Assembly (NCBI GenBank): GCA_002270565.1
Contig: NQMI01000005.1
Location: 620,001 to 684,000 of the forward strand
Direction of reading: 5' to 3'
Origin: Stenocarpella maydis
Lineage: Eukaryota > Ascomycota > Sordariomycetes > Diaporthales > Diaporthaceae
Length of the DNA stretch: 64,000 bases
In this document: positions 47,673 through 59,318 of the stretch, piece after piece
How the letters are laid out: every line of letters starts with the position of its first letter
How positions within the stretch are numbered: the stretch's first letter is position 1
Notes under the pieces: model-generated
What the model saw: only the letters and a program-made list of their open reading frames with translations
Database searches by the model: none
What the model was told of the DNA's origin: nothing
Made by a program: the position numbers and the translations under genes

Positions 47673-49801
47673 ATGGCAGACCAGTGCATCGTCTGTCTGG
47701 AAAACCTGGACAGTGCAGTCCCCCTTCCGCAATTGCAGCGGCAGTTAGAGGTCCATGATGACCAGCAGGGTGGCGGCGGCGGCCCTGCGGCGGGTTCTGC
47801 TGCACTGCCAGCAGCCAAGAGCACCACCACCACCACAGCTGACGTCTCCCTGCCAGACCTGCCCGTCGCTGGAGCCGGGGCCGCCCTCACATTGTCTGCC
47901 AACGGGGACAAGGACAAAACACCAGAAAAAACAGATCCGGACATAAAAAAGGACGACAGAGATGCCAACGATAACAATATTGCAATTATCCAGGTTTGCG
48001 GCCACATCCTGCACGACTCGTGCCTCAGGGCGTGGACGGTCAAGGCCAATAGCTGCCCCATTTGCCGCCAGGCATTCCACCACGTCCAGGTCTACGACCA
48101 GATTGGAGGTAAGTTTGTCCCGCCCACATTAGGCGTATTTTCGACGTCCCGGGGGCAGAGGCTGACGTTTTGCATCGCATTCTCGCAGGAACCCTCTTGA
48201 GCTCCTACGATGTCGAAGACAAGAAACAGGTCGCCGAGTTCGACCCCCTCGCCTGGCTCGATGAGAACCCCGAGGAGGAGGAACAGGTCACACCCTGCCC
48301 GGTCTGCAACACGGCAGAGAATGAAGAGGTCCTCCTGCTCTGTGATGGGTGTGACACACCCTATCACACCCACTGCATCGGCCTGGACGACGTCCCAGAC
48401 GGCTCCTGGTTCTGCATGGAGTGCGCCCACCAGCTTGGCCAGGCCATAGAGGAGTCCCTCCCGGCCTTTGCCCGGGCTCCCGGCCGCAGGAGCCGCCGCA
48501 CTGGCTTCTTCCCCCGCACCCGCGGCAGCATGCGGAACGAGAGGAACAGGGGCCGTACTGACGGCTGGCTCGGTGCGTGGGGCGAGGTATCGGGCCACAT
48601 CCTCGGTGGCTCCGGTATCGACGTCGACTTCCACGAGGCAGACGATGACCTCGCCGAGTACCGGAGATCGCAGCAGCTGCGGGACAGGGAGAGGCGCGAG
48701 TGGCAACGGTGGCAACAACGACTCAGCATAGCGAGCCGGCTCGGGGCGAGGGACGTCTTTGCCCGCAATATCCAGGGCGTGGTGGAGCAGCAGGTTGCCC
48801 CGCCACGGCCGGCACCAGTGCCCCCGCGCGAGGAGACGCGAGAGGAACGTCTCGCCTGGAGCGCCATGGAGAGGGCCCGAGATGCCACTCCCAACGGTCG
48901 GAAGAGGAAATCCCGATCCACCACTGCATCTCCTCAGGAGCCTGCACCAGAGCCTGAACGACGACTCAAGCGCCCACGGACCAGGCGGAATCCCCTGCCG
49001 GCCGAGGCTGGACCATCTAGGGCAGGTTCTGCGGCTTCCAGCGGCAACAACCACAACGCCACTGCCAACAATCAGCGGGAGGTAACCGGTGGCCATCCCG
49101 AGAACCGCTCCCCGCCCGCGGCCGAGGAGCAGCCGACCTTCCTCTCATCACTCTTGAGAGAGGTCGAGATGACCGTTCCAAATGATGACGAGGCAATCCG
49201 CGGCCTCTTCACGGTCCCGCAACCAGTCGACCCCTCCTCACCACTTAGCTCACCATCGGCATCGGCCCGCAACAGCCCGCGGGCACTGTCGCTCACGCCT
49301 CCGCCGCAGCCTCCCAACGGAGCTTTCAGGTCGGCCTCGCGGTCCCCGGTCTTGTCCCTGAGCTCACACATCGAGCCACTGTACCCGCCGGCGAACTACT
49401 CGCCGACGCGATCGAATGGGGAGAGCAGCGACTCGGAGAGTCGACCAAGCCACGGGCACCGGAACGGATCGCCAGAGTTGAGACAGCCTCGGCCCCAGCG
49501 GCGGCACGAGATCAGGCTGCCCCGCGCCGAGGATGCATCGCCGACGCGGCAGCCACTCCCGCTCGAGGTCAAGGAGAGCATCAGCAAGGTTGTGCGCAAC
49601 GCACTCAAGCCGCACTGGAACGTCGACCAGTCCAAGCGAACACTCTCTTCCGACCAGTACGCGACCATCAATCGCAAGGTGTCCCACAGGATTTACGAAC
49701 AGGTGTTGGACCCATCGGCGGTCGACGACGAGGCCCGACGGGCGTGGGAGAGGATAGCAACCAAAGAGGTGGCCCGCGCGGTGGCGGAACTCAAGACCTG
49801 A
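47673..49801 (+). CDS. RING and PHD finger protein (PHRF1-like)
   Basis: Exons 47673-48108 and 48189-49801 (80-nt intron) encode 682 residues. The RING-H2 finger is split: C5 and C8 (MADQCIVCLE) are separated from C109, H111, H114, C117, C128 and C131 (VCGHILHDSC, SCPICRQAF) by a 100-residue low-complexity insert. A canonical PHD finger follows (C182, C185, C197, C200, H205, C208, C221, C224: CPVCN, LLCDGCDTPYHTHC, WFCMECAH). The middle is disordered, with RKRKS- and RRLKRPRTRR-like nuclear localisation signals. The last 80 residues (EVKESISKVVRNALKPHW, SHRIYEQVLD) form a conserved helical end. The layout matches PHRF1-type proteins: ubiquitin ligase plus histone-tail reader linked to RNA polymerase II. 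The activity here is inferred. The start follows an A-rich AAATTACTGTG context. Confidence 0.9.
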
Positions 49802-51053
49802 CTTGGCGATTACGACTTGGAAGGGGGGGGGGGGGCATGACGGTGCCTCGGCGAGGGCAGACATGGACGGTACGGCGTTTCACGGAACTCGAGCGATCTC
49901 TGGAAAGATACCCTGGACACCCTTTAACGGCATGTGGCGTTCCTGTTGATCGGCTTTCCGGAGGGGGCCGCAAATTTTCTTGTTTGTGGCCATCGCGCAG
50001 AACATTATCTTGGAGGGATGTTATTTCTTAGCTGCACAGGTCCTGCGAGGACGCGGGTGGAGATGCACTGTTTGTCGCGTCTCGGAGGACTCGCATGTAG
50101 ATTGGGCATCGCGGATGGGTAGATAAGGTAGTTTCTTGCTTGAATGGACATTGTTTCCCATCACTTGAGCGGTTCGTTTGTGATGCATCTCTCGGCATTC
50201 ACTTGTGGGCGCAGGCAGCACGACCTCTAAACTGGCGGACTCAAGCCACCTGAGACCTGCGCTGTCTGAATTTGGCATAACGTCAGCAGTGGTAGCAGCA
50301 GCAGCAGCAGCGGATGGCGCCCCTCTTGGATCGGAATTGCGAGTGGGCGCCGGAATCGATGGCGAAGGCTTCTTCGTCTCTTTCTCTGGTTTCACGGGCT
50401 GGGCGACTTCAAGATCGCGGGTGTGGCTTCTCAGTAAGCAGCGGCAGCAGGAGGTTGCGGTCAGTGCTGGGGTGTTCCTGCAGCGCAGCCCCCTGGTCAG
50501 GTAAGAAAAGGGCGAGATTTTGGGTTGTGGAATGTGACAACCATCTATCTAACGGTCCCCAGTGAGGATTTTTGACAAGTAGGTGCCGCTAGCGAAAAAA
50601 GGGTTGTTCTGGGGGGTTTACTCTGGGCACGGTGTAAATGACAAGGCGTCCTGGAGGTGGGAACAGGCCTTGGGATAAGGATTCGTGCCTGGAGAGAGAA
50701 GGAAAGAGGAGGGAGAAGAAGAAGCGTAGCAGCGAGGCCGCGGGCAGAGATTTTTGAAGGGCAAACAGCCAGCGGCCGGGGGAGACTGGGGCCCACTGTT
50801 ACTCAGGTCGTTTGACCAATAAAAGGAGCGATGCACGACGGGCGAGGTACGTACCCTTTTCTGCGCCGAACGTCGAGAAAAAGTTCAGGCCCGCCATCTG
50901 CCTGCTTGCCGGTGCACGCCTGCGAAGCTCGTGCGAGGCCGCGCAAAGGAGCTCCACGGGTCGGATCTGGAGGGCTGCTTCTGTCGCCCGCACACTCTAT
51001 CCTGTCTCACGGACAGGCTCTCTGTCGCGCACGCACATACATAACCACACATC
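49802..51053. other. Intergenic region between the RING-PHD gene and mL46
   Basis: 1.25 kb holding a G13 run just after the stop codon (49823-49835), a short GCA/CAG repeat near 50290-50310, and the mL46 promoter. No gene supported. Confidence 0.55.
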
Positions 51054-52465
51054 ATGTCGGCGTCAAGTAGGGGCTCACGGGCTGCCGTGCCTCTCTTGAG
51101 GAGTAAGTGCAACCCCCCATTCATCAGGAATTCCCGGCGAGCCAATGCTCTCGATATATCACCATTCTCCTGAAGCCGACCCCCAGAGACTAACACGAGG
51201 GTGCGCCCACCCCTCCCTTCCCTCCAGGAGCGCCCCAGACATGCACACAATGCGCCCACAGACAACCAGCCCAGCCAGCATCAAGGCGGGCCTACTCGGC
51301 CTCGCCCACCGCGCAGCCCGTCGAGCCGGGCGTCACCACCGACCCCCCGCCCCCCGGCCGCGCCCCCGCCGCCCCGGAGCCCCAGACCACGCACCCGAGG
51401 CAGCTCTACAGCCTGCGGGCGGGCGTGATCCTGTCCCGCCCCCCGCTCCTGACGCGCGACCAGACCCCCTTCGAGCAGGCCTTCTACCTTTACCAGAAGC
51501 GCCTCAACGAGCGCCTCGCCACGCCCTTCTCGCGGCGCTTCTTCTTCAAGCCGGGCCAGCCCTCCACCATCGACTTCGCCATCAAGTGGGCCGAGCGCGG
51601 CCACACCATGGAGCGGGGCATCGGCCGCGTCGCCCGCTCGGGCAAGTGGGCCTGGGACGACGAGCTGCTGGCCGGCGGGCAGGGCGAGGCCCTCGCCGAC
51701 CCGGCCGCCCTCCGCGAGGCCCTCTACACCGACGCCGAGAGCCGCGTGTCCGAGGACGGCGAGCGCCTCAGCTTCGAGGACCGCCTGCGCGTCGAGAGGC
51801 CGTTCCCCCGGCGCACCGAGGCCGACCGCACCGGCGACGTGAGGAGGCTCGACCGCGCCCTCGACCGCACCCTCTACCTCGTCGTCAGGAAGGCTAACGG
51901 GCTGTGGCGGTTCCCGCAGGACGACGTGCGGACGGACGAGGCATTGCACGAGGTACGTATGTTTTTGGTTGGATCCCCACCCCCCACCCTTCCCAGGCGG
52001 AGCAGCAACACACATGCTGCTGGTGGTGGTGGTGGTGGTGGTGCTGCGCATATTGGGGGGNGGGGGGGGGAAGGGCGGCAGATGCGAGGCAAAAGAAACA
52101 GAGGGGCCGGCAATACTAACTCGTTGCGTTCACAACCCTTCTAGACCGCCGCGCGCGCCCTGGCGAGCGCCGCCGGCATCAACATGAACACGTGGATGGT
52201 GGGGCGGGCGCCCGTGGCCCACGAGCACAGGGCGCCCGTCTACACGGGCGGGCGCGAGGGCGACGCCGAGCCCGAGAGGCGCCTCAAGACGAGGGGCCGC
52301 GACGTCTTCTACCTGCGGGCGCGTATCATGGCCGGCCAGGTCGACCTGGCGTCCGGCGGCGAGGCCGGCGTCACCGACTTCAAGTGGCTGACCAAGGAGG
52401 AGCTGGCGGGGACCATCAGCCAGCAGACCCTGCACAGCGTGAGGAACTCGATGCCGGCGCGGTAG
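51054..52465 (+). CDS. MRPL17: Mitochondrial large-subunit ribosomal protein mL46 (Mrpl17 family)
   Basis: Exons 51054-51102, 51228-51952 and 52145-52465 encode 364 residues. The first 50 or so residues are Arg/Ser/Ala-rich with few acids (MSASSRGSRAAVPLLRR), a mitochondrial targeting signal. The mature protein starts around the HPRQLYSLRAGVILSRPPLL motif typical of mL46, followed by TPFEQAFYLYQKRLNERLA and, in the C-terminal half, a degenerate Nudix fold (LYLVVRKANGLWRFPQDDV, TAARALASAAGINMNTWMVG, GRDVFYLRARIMAGQVDL). The Nudix box glutamates needed for hydrolysis are absent, as usual for this ribosomal protein. Intron 2 (51953-52144) contains a TGG repeat and an N inside a G run, so its length is not exact. 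Coding sequence is extremely GC-rich. Confidence 0.94.
52017..52070. repeat. TGG microsatellite and unresolved G run in mL46 intron 2
   Basis: About eight TGG units, then six G, an N at 52061 and nine G. The base is unresolved in the assembly, but it is intronic and does not affect the protein. Confidence 0.9.
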
Positions 52466-53082
52466 CCGCGGCGACTACGTGCGTGTGTGGGGGAGGTGGG
52501 AGCATGTTGGGTGGCGGTTGGGAGGGGTGGGAGACGGAGTGCAGACTTGTGTCTGTATGTATGGATATATGTACAAAACCCCTTCAATACCGACCCAATT
52601 AAGCAGTCAGCGGATCTCAGTGGTCTGTCAGCCGCGAATGTGCTCCCCAAGTGCCAGCACAAAACGAAGGGATGGGAGGACTCCAGCAGAGCTCCAGACT
52701 ATGGCCCTACCGGACGGCATATTGTCCCATCTCGGACCCAGCCGCCTGAGGTCCAGCAACAGAGAAATCAAAGTTAATGACGGGATCACGGCCCCGGTTG
52801 CTTTGTGTGTCTACCAGCTGTGACAGTGTGACACGTGTGAGGAGACAAGGACCGGACATAAATCGATTCTGAGAACAACTAGTGACTTAAATTCTGGGGA
52901 CAACATACGCCTGCCAACGAATACCCAACAAACAAACGCTGATGACCAATCGTTAATGCCAGCCCTCCTCCCTAAGATGCCAAACCCTACTTGCGGAAAG
53001 CAAGGCCGAATCTCGCTATGCTGCAAAGCGCCAACCAGCCCCCCTGATGATACAAATAAACCAGATAGAAGGTCCCACAGAA
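52466..53082. other. Convergent intergenic region, mL46 and the PARN-like gene
   Basis: About 600 bp of 3' flanking sequence for two convergent genes. Nothing else recognised. Confidence 0.6.
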
Positions 53083-53361
53083 TCACTGATCCAGGTGAAA
53101 ACATACCCAAAGAAGGATCATGTACAGGACGCAACCCACAGCAAGCATGGCGCCCATGAAACCCCAATTCCCGAAGAGCTGTGCAAGCCCGCCGCCGGCC
53201 GGGCCTTGGCTCCCCTCTTCGCTTTCCGCCAGGGAGACAGTGGAGGCAGAATTTTCACCGGATGCGTCAGGCTCGGCCTCAGGCGTCTCCCGCCCAGGCT
53301 CCTCGGGCGTCTCCCTCCCGGGCTCCTGGGTCGTCTCCGTGCCGGGCTTCTCAGCATCCTC
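53083..53361 (-). other. In-frame extension after the PARN-like stop codon, with a transmembrane segment
   Basis: Directly after the TAG at 53362-53364 the same frame stays open for about 92 codons to a TGA at 53083-53085. It encodes a Pro/Glu-rich stretch with three related repeats (GTETTQEP, GRETPEEP, GRETPEAEP), an acidic/serine region, and a clear hydrophobic segment, GFMGAMLAVGCVLYMILLWV, before the end. Both the composition and the membrane helix argue that this is, or recently was, coding. PNLDC1, a PARN relative, also has a C-terminal membrane anchor. How the stop would be bypassed is not shown. Confidence 0.6.
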
Positions 53362-55223
53362 CTAGGGCATTTCCTCCCCGGCCATACTCCCAAAGTAGAG
53401 CACGTGCCTGAGCACCCCAGCGCGGGTCCTGTTGCCGTACTCGCTCCAGAACGGTCCCCCCCACTCGGGCACCATGCCGGGAGCCGCCGCCCTGCTGAGC
53501 CTGTCGGTCCCGCCGCTGTTGGGGGTATGCCTGGGTGTGTGCTCAGGGGTCTGCGGCGCCGTTGCGGGCGCGGATGGGCGTCGTCTTTGTCCGTCGGGCT
53601 GCATGACGTCGAACTTCTTGAGTGCCACCGCGTCGTTCTCATCGTACTCCTCCAGGAGGCTAACCGTAACAGCACCTGGTTTGAGTCTGACACTCTCGGC
53701 ACCGGCCCTCCCGGCCTTGGGCAGGCTCACGACCTTGGAAGTGTCCGGTACCGGCGGTATTTTCGGCGATTCGCTGCCGCGTTCGCGCACGCGGGTGAGG
53801 GCCATCGGCTGATGGTTGGCCTTGGGTGAGAATGAGGTGGTGGATGGGGAGCGGATGGCCTCACCCTCGCCGAGGGCGAGCTGGTAGGACTTCTTGAGGA
53901 AGACGATGGCGGTCATGTAACCTGTTTGCAGGCCGGATCAGTGCTCCTGCAATGGTTTGGGCGCAGTGGGAGGTGTCATCACTTACTGTCGTAGCCAGCA
54001 TGATGAGCAGAGCCATGAGAATAGCTGTAGGCGGGATCTGGGACCACTGCCGGGAGCTCCTCTCCCTTCACGGCGGAGAAGCACTCGCTCAGGCTATAGT
54101 CTGGTGACATTTCATCGCCTCCCCTCGTGAACAGATATTTGGTGTCGACAAGCCGGGGAAGCCTCTCCCTCGTGCGAGTTCGAAACTCCTGCAGACGCTC
54201 AGGTATGGGTGTGAAAAAGTGGGTCTCCAGGAAACAAAGATCCAGTAGGAAGTTATGTCCAACTACGATGGGGGGCTTGGCCAGTAAACGGCGCTCGTAC
54301 TCTGTAATATCTGCTTTGATTTGGGTGATCTTTGCCTCGTCCTCGCCGACTAGGAGTCTGGGGTTGACGTGTTTGGCAAAAGGCACTCCACAGATCGCAT
54401 CCCAGAGAATGCGTGCTCCCCGCTGCTTTGTGATGGTTCTTATACGCTGTTGAACTATCCAAGGACTGTGGAATTTCCCGCTGTTGTCAAAAACCTCTAT
54501 GCATGCGCCTCCACCTAGGGGCCTTGCTCGGAGCTCTGGGTGGGCATCCTGCAGATATCCGTGGACAAGACTTTTTTGCAGACTGTTGAGGCGGTGGCCG
54601 GGGTTTGGGCAGTCAATTCGGATCGACTTAGGCTGGGTGTCAAGATGGCGCATCAGTCCCCAATTGTCGATCTTCTCCCTGACATCCTGGATGAACTCCC
54701 TCGACTTCTTGGGGAGCTTATCAGGCTCAATACGGTCAGGGAGTCGCCTTTTTCCACGCAGGAAATCATCTGCCTCGTTCCAAATCTTCCCACTTGCCGG
54801 CATGTATGGAACTCCTCTCTGAAAGACATCAGTGATGCTGAAGCCATTTTTCTCGAGAAATACAAGAGATCCGGAGGAGAAAGTGAAGGTTCTACTTAAA
54901 ATGCTGGCCAATTGCTGAGATAGAGCATTGTCCGCAATGATGCCTGGGTAGATGAGGACATTGAACGTCTTTGTCACATAACTCCTCTTCTCGGGGTCCC
55001 AGCTGATACAAGTGAAGCCGAATTGCAAGATGTTGTACATGTTGGCTGCGATCCTGGCATCTTCATAGGCGTCGTCTAGTCCTGGCCTAACCACGGCTTC
55101 ACTTTGCGGCTTGACAGGCCAGATTCCGGACATCTCGAGGTCGATGGCCACGTACTGGGCCTCACTGATGGCCTTAAGCATGTCGGCGAGCTTCTGCCAG
55201 AAGTTGGATCGGTCAATTTCCAT
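53362..55223 (-). CDS. CAF1/PARN-family 3'-5' exoribonuclease (poly(A)-specific type)
   Basis: Exons 53987-55223 and 53362-53921 encode 598 residues to the first stop. The DEDD nuclease residues are visible: D28 and E30 in YVAIDLEMSGI, D328 in IVVGHNFLLDLCFLE, and H407/D412 in AHHAGYDSYMTAI, the last built across the intron. D28 and E30 sit at the same positions as in human PARN. An R3H-like insert region (about 180-270) lies between the motifs, as in PARN and PNLDC1. The enzyme would shorten poly(A) or trim 3' ends of small RNAs. I chose ATG 55223 (MEIDRSNFW) because family members begin there; ATG 55331 is in frame and adds 36 residues. The frame continues past the TAG into a membrane-anchored tail, so the true C-terminus is uncertain. 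The gene is convergent with mL46. Confidence 0.9.
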
Positions 55224-57323
55224 CTTGGGGCGTGTTTTGGAGGAGCTTGCCGTATGACCAGAGCTTGCGTTGTGCAGGTGACAGAAAGGGGGTCTGTGGG
55301 ACAGTTGACAGGATACTCCGACGCGCCGCAACGATAAAGAGTGTGAGGTCGAGTAGGTACCTAGGGAGGGTCGAGTAAGAAGGCTGACAGAAACTATATA
55401 AGAACTACAGGTGATAGGAAAAGAGTGGTTGGAGGAATGAAGCTCTAAAGACTAAACCTTCTGGAAGACAATGAGAGGTGGAATCATGTCGCCAGTGTCT
55501 GTTGTGGCTGTTTGTTGCTGTTTCCATACCAGGTTTGTCCAGCATCTGCCTTGCTCCTGCCCTGCTCCTGCCCATGTGTTCCCACAGCTTGAACTTACCC
55601 GGGAAGACAGACCAGATGGGATGTTCAGAGTGACTCTTGCCAAGCACTGGCAATTACATCTCCAAAGGCTTCGTGTAACCCCCTCCCCTTCTGCAATGAG
55701 AGCACAGCATCAATTTGTATTATCTCTCTTCATCTCCCAAAAGCAACTACATCCCAGCATTTGCGTGTTTAAGCCAACCCTCAGCTCTACGGGAATGTGG
55801 CTTCCTTAACGAGCCTGTCAAGCAAGAGAAATGATTATCTATTAAGAACCTAGATGAGACTATGTAGGTTTGGTAAGCATCAGGTTTAAAGAAAAAGGTG
55901 TCCTTGGGGTCTCGGAAGGCGCATGAGGTGAGAACACCTAGATGTCTTTCCTGAGCCCACTCCATTCAGCTGCGGAAGATACCCAGGCCCTGCAAGACTT
56001 GACCCATCACACTGTACGATTACCATCTATCTCGAGATGACAATGGCAGAATTTCTGCACAAACTGTATTTGACAAAAGTCTACAGAGGAAATTCACATG
56101 GCTGAGATGAGGTCTTGTTTAACTGAGAAGCATGAGGTCTCGACAATATTTGAAAGCGTTGTGAAGTCTGACAGTGCCGGAGGCTACCTCAAATTTACCC
56201 TCGATGTCCTCAGACTATACCAGGACCCGAATGCCCCGAACGGGAATACTAATTAATTCACAAAATTCGGGACATATGATGGAGATTCCTCTACAAGACC
56301 GCTTAGAAGTGGGCTTGACCGTATTGGCGAGTTTCTTAGCTCTGCTCATGGCCACAAATGAAATGGTGTAAAAAGATGCGACAAAAGCCGGGGCATAACA
56401 AGAGAAGGAGGCGACCTGAAGATCATGACTAGTTGGAAATTACATAAAATCATACTTGCATTGCAAGTGATTGATGAGCTGGATCTTTGCAATTGATATA
56501 TACCTAGGTACCTCCAGTGTTTTCACAAAGCTCTCACAAGCCCTCAGAAGCCAGATGGCTGATAACCTGTAGCAGCATAGAGAGAAACCGACAAGATTAG
56601 AAATGCCAATTATACTCGGATACAGCTGAATTGAAACCATATCAACTAATTATACAAAAAGTCCCGCGGGTATGGTGCATACATAGTGGAGTGAGTTCGG
56701 AAAGTCGTGTTGCCGCGTACGCATACTGGAAGAAGGTAGCCTCCACTCTCCACAAATAGACAAGCCATCGTCATATGAACCAGGCATACTGTGTATGAAA
56801 TTGGTTCCTGTCGAGAGCAGAGCACAATCTTATCGACTCATAATGCCGAGCTGATTATTTATTACCCGGAGAAGACGGCCGTTCAGGCGCAGGGGTTTTG
56901 CTGTTGACCAGGATCCACCATCTGCAGAAGAAGCGGACTGGCCGGGGGGCTTGTCAGGGGAGGACCTGTGCTGCCCTGCCAGCCAACCAGCCCATCCCGA
57001 ATGCCAGCTCTTGGGCCGGGCGTCTCATCAGCAACCCCGGCCACCACCAACCCACTTTTTAGCCGTTTGCCTCGGCTCAAAGAACCTTGCCTGGGTGACC
57101 TCGTGCCACTCAGACCTTGCAAACACATGCAATCCACTGGAATTGGACTTTTTGAACCGTAGCCCGCACCGCGATGCGCGTCCGACCTCACCGAGCCCAC
57201 GACGCCTTGACGTAGCTTTCCCTCTTAGATGACGCCCAATCTCCCCCGTGAAAATACATCAATGCCATCTTCACCACCAGCCCGGCTCCCCTGAATGCCC
57301 AAGACGCCTCCTCCGACCTGATA
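55224..57323. promoter_or_regulatory. Divergent intergenic region, PARN-like gene and PEX26
   Basis: 2.1 kb between outward-facing genes. It is less GC-rich than the coding DNA, particularly 55800-56850. It contains an exact TACCTAGGTA at 56501-56510 and a near copy (TACCTAGGGA) at 55358-55367. Small frames inside (for example 56174-56371) match nothing I know. Confidence 0.5.
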
Positions 57324-58897
57324 ATGGCTGCTCCAGCACAAGATGGGGCGGCGGCTTATACCGCGACCCTCAGCCCGACCTCGAACGATGGCTTTGCCTC
57401 GCAGTCGCTCCGGTCGTCTATATCCTCCCTTGGCTCCCCAGCTGCAGCCCGTCACGCCGCATCCTATGTCTCAAAGACCTACCGCCAGTCGTCCACCCTC
57501 TTCCTCACGCGGAGGCTGCCCGAGGCCCTCTCCACAATCACGCCTCTAATCACAGCCACTCTACCACCGTCGTCCCAGCAGCAGGCCAACGGCACCACCA
57601 CAACCACAACCACCACCGAGCCCGCCCCCGTAGCCAAGGCCTCGCGCAACACGAGGATCAAGGTGTGGACCCTGTATATTGCCATCCTCAACGCAATTGT
57701 GGCCCTGGGCCCGGACGAGGGCAAGGAGGCCCTGGGCACGCACGAGTGGAGGGCACTCTGTGCCAAGGTGCGGGACGGCGACGTCTGGGAGGAGGTCGTC
57801 CAGAACGGCTACCATGGCGTGGAGGCTGACGTCGACTCTGACGTTGTCATCAATTTGTGCGTAAACTGCTTTGGTGATACAAGCCGGTAGCGAACCCGAG
57901 GCTAACATCCCGACCCAGGGCCACACTTCTCCTGACACATGCAAAGACACAGACGCTGAACCAGAAGCGACTGGAGAACTACCTCGCCGCCTCGGCAACG
58001 CCCAACCTGGACCTATCAGGCCACTTCTCGGCGCAGCAGCCCCCCGGGGCCGGCGCCGCGGCCCCGCTCCGGCCGCGGTCCCAGTCGCGCGCGCGAAGCG
58101 GGGCCGACACGCCGCGGGACCTCAACGCGCGGGTCAAGATCCTGGAGCTGTACACGCTGCACGTGCTGATCCGCAACGACGAGTGGGACTACGCGCGCGA
58201 GTTCATCGCGGCGTCGTCGGTGCTGGACGAGGAGCGGCGCGAGGCGTTCCTGCAGGCGCTGCAGAGCCTGCAGGAGGACCGGGCCGAGGCCGAGCGCAGG
58301 GAGCACGACGAGAGGCTGCGCCAGGAGGAGAAGCTGCGCCGCGACGTCGAGGAGGCCCGGCGGCTGCGCGCCGAGAACGAGGCCCGCGAAGGGAAGAGGC
58401 TCGAGGAGGAGAGGGCGCGGCGCCGCGAGGGGGGCAGCGAGGTCGACTATGGGATTGATCCTGCCGGGGGAGGACGGAGTGGCGGTGGTGGAGGCGGCGG
58501 CAGCGTGGGTGGGTCGTCGGCTGGGAAGGGGGCGGCGAGGCGGGCGCGGCCGCAGACGGGGGGCTTGTCGCGGTCGTCGAGGGCAGGGAGGACGTCCGCG
58601 GCTGCCAGTGGCGGTGGTGGTGGTACGTCTCCTAATAAGAGCAAGGCGGTGGCGCCGGCGTCACTGGGCGCCAGGGCTGCTGTGGTGTTCGCCAACGTGC
58701 GCGCCATGATCGAGCGCATGAGCGTGACGCTGCACACGAACCCGGTGCTTCTGATGAGGCTGCTGGCCTTCATAATAGGGCTGGTTGTCATGTTCGGCAA
58801 GAAGAACATGCGGGAGCGCATCGCGCGGGTGTTGGGGACGAGTTGGAACAAGGTCAAGGCCACGGCTGGCATGGGGGTCAAGGTCAGCTACATATAA
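57324..58897 (+). CDS. PEX26: Peroxin 26, tail-anchored peroxisomal membrane protein (fungal type)
   Basis: Exons 57324-57856 and 57919-58897 (62-nt intron) encode 503 residues. Pex26 (functional counterpart of yeast Pex15) anchors the Pex1-Pex6 AAA ATPases at the peroxisome to recycle the import receptor Pex5. Visible features: an N-terminal helical domain with SKTYRQSSTLFLTRRLPEAL and RNTRIKVWTLYIAILNAIV; a second helical part, LNARVKILELYTLHVLIRND; a long charged coiled coil (about 265-345, EERREAFLQALQSLQEDRAE and Arg/Glu repeats); a Gly/Ser-rich linker; then one membrane helix near 451-472 (NPVLLMRLLAFIIGLVVMFG) and a short tail ending GMGVKVSYI, conserved in fungal PEX26. The linker is rich in GGT/GGC triplets. 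It is convergent with RDS3. Confidence 0.9.
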
Positions 58898-59318
58898 TAC
58901 TCTGGGCGTGTATGGGTGGGTGCATGTCGGCCCAGAGGGGCACGAGGGCGTTTGGGGGGGGGGACCACTGCTCAGGGGAGGAGACTCTGGAGCTCTGTAT
59001 GAACTGCATGACACATATGACAGCGTAGAATTTGCATCACATTGGTTGGTATCACAACTTGACAGACCCTCTTGTTCACTTGTTTATCTTGTCTGTTCCC
59101 CTGGGTGGTGAGATGGTATCATGCGGTCCCCCATCCCTGTATGCTTCCCGACGCATCTCTCCACGCTGCCAACCACCTCGTATACCCCGTCGCCCAGCAA
59201 CGCAAGTCTTCCGCAGCTGGTGATTTCAAACAAGCAGATATGCAGAACCCCAAAATATGCCGGAACGCCCATGTGGAATTATGCGGGAAAAACAGCCCAA
59301 ACCCGGGCGTCAGGGGGG
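58898..59318. other. Convergent intergenic region, PEX26 and RDS3
   Basis: About 420 bp of 3' flanks with a G10 run (58954-58963). No gene. Confidence 0.6.

Noticed and set aside
48092..49096. 334-codon open frame on the minus strand
   Set aside because: Antisense to the RING-PHD gene, low-complexity composition, no recognised domain.
51281..52051. 256-codon open frame on the minus strand
   Set aside because: Antisense to mL46 in very GC-rich DNA, where stop codons are rare by chance.
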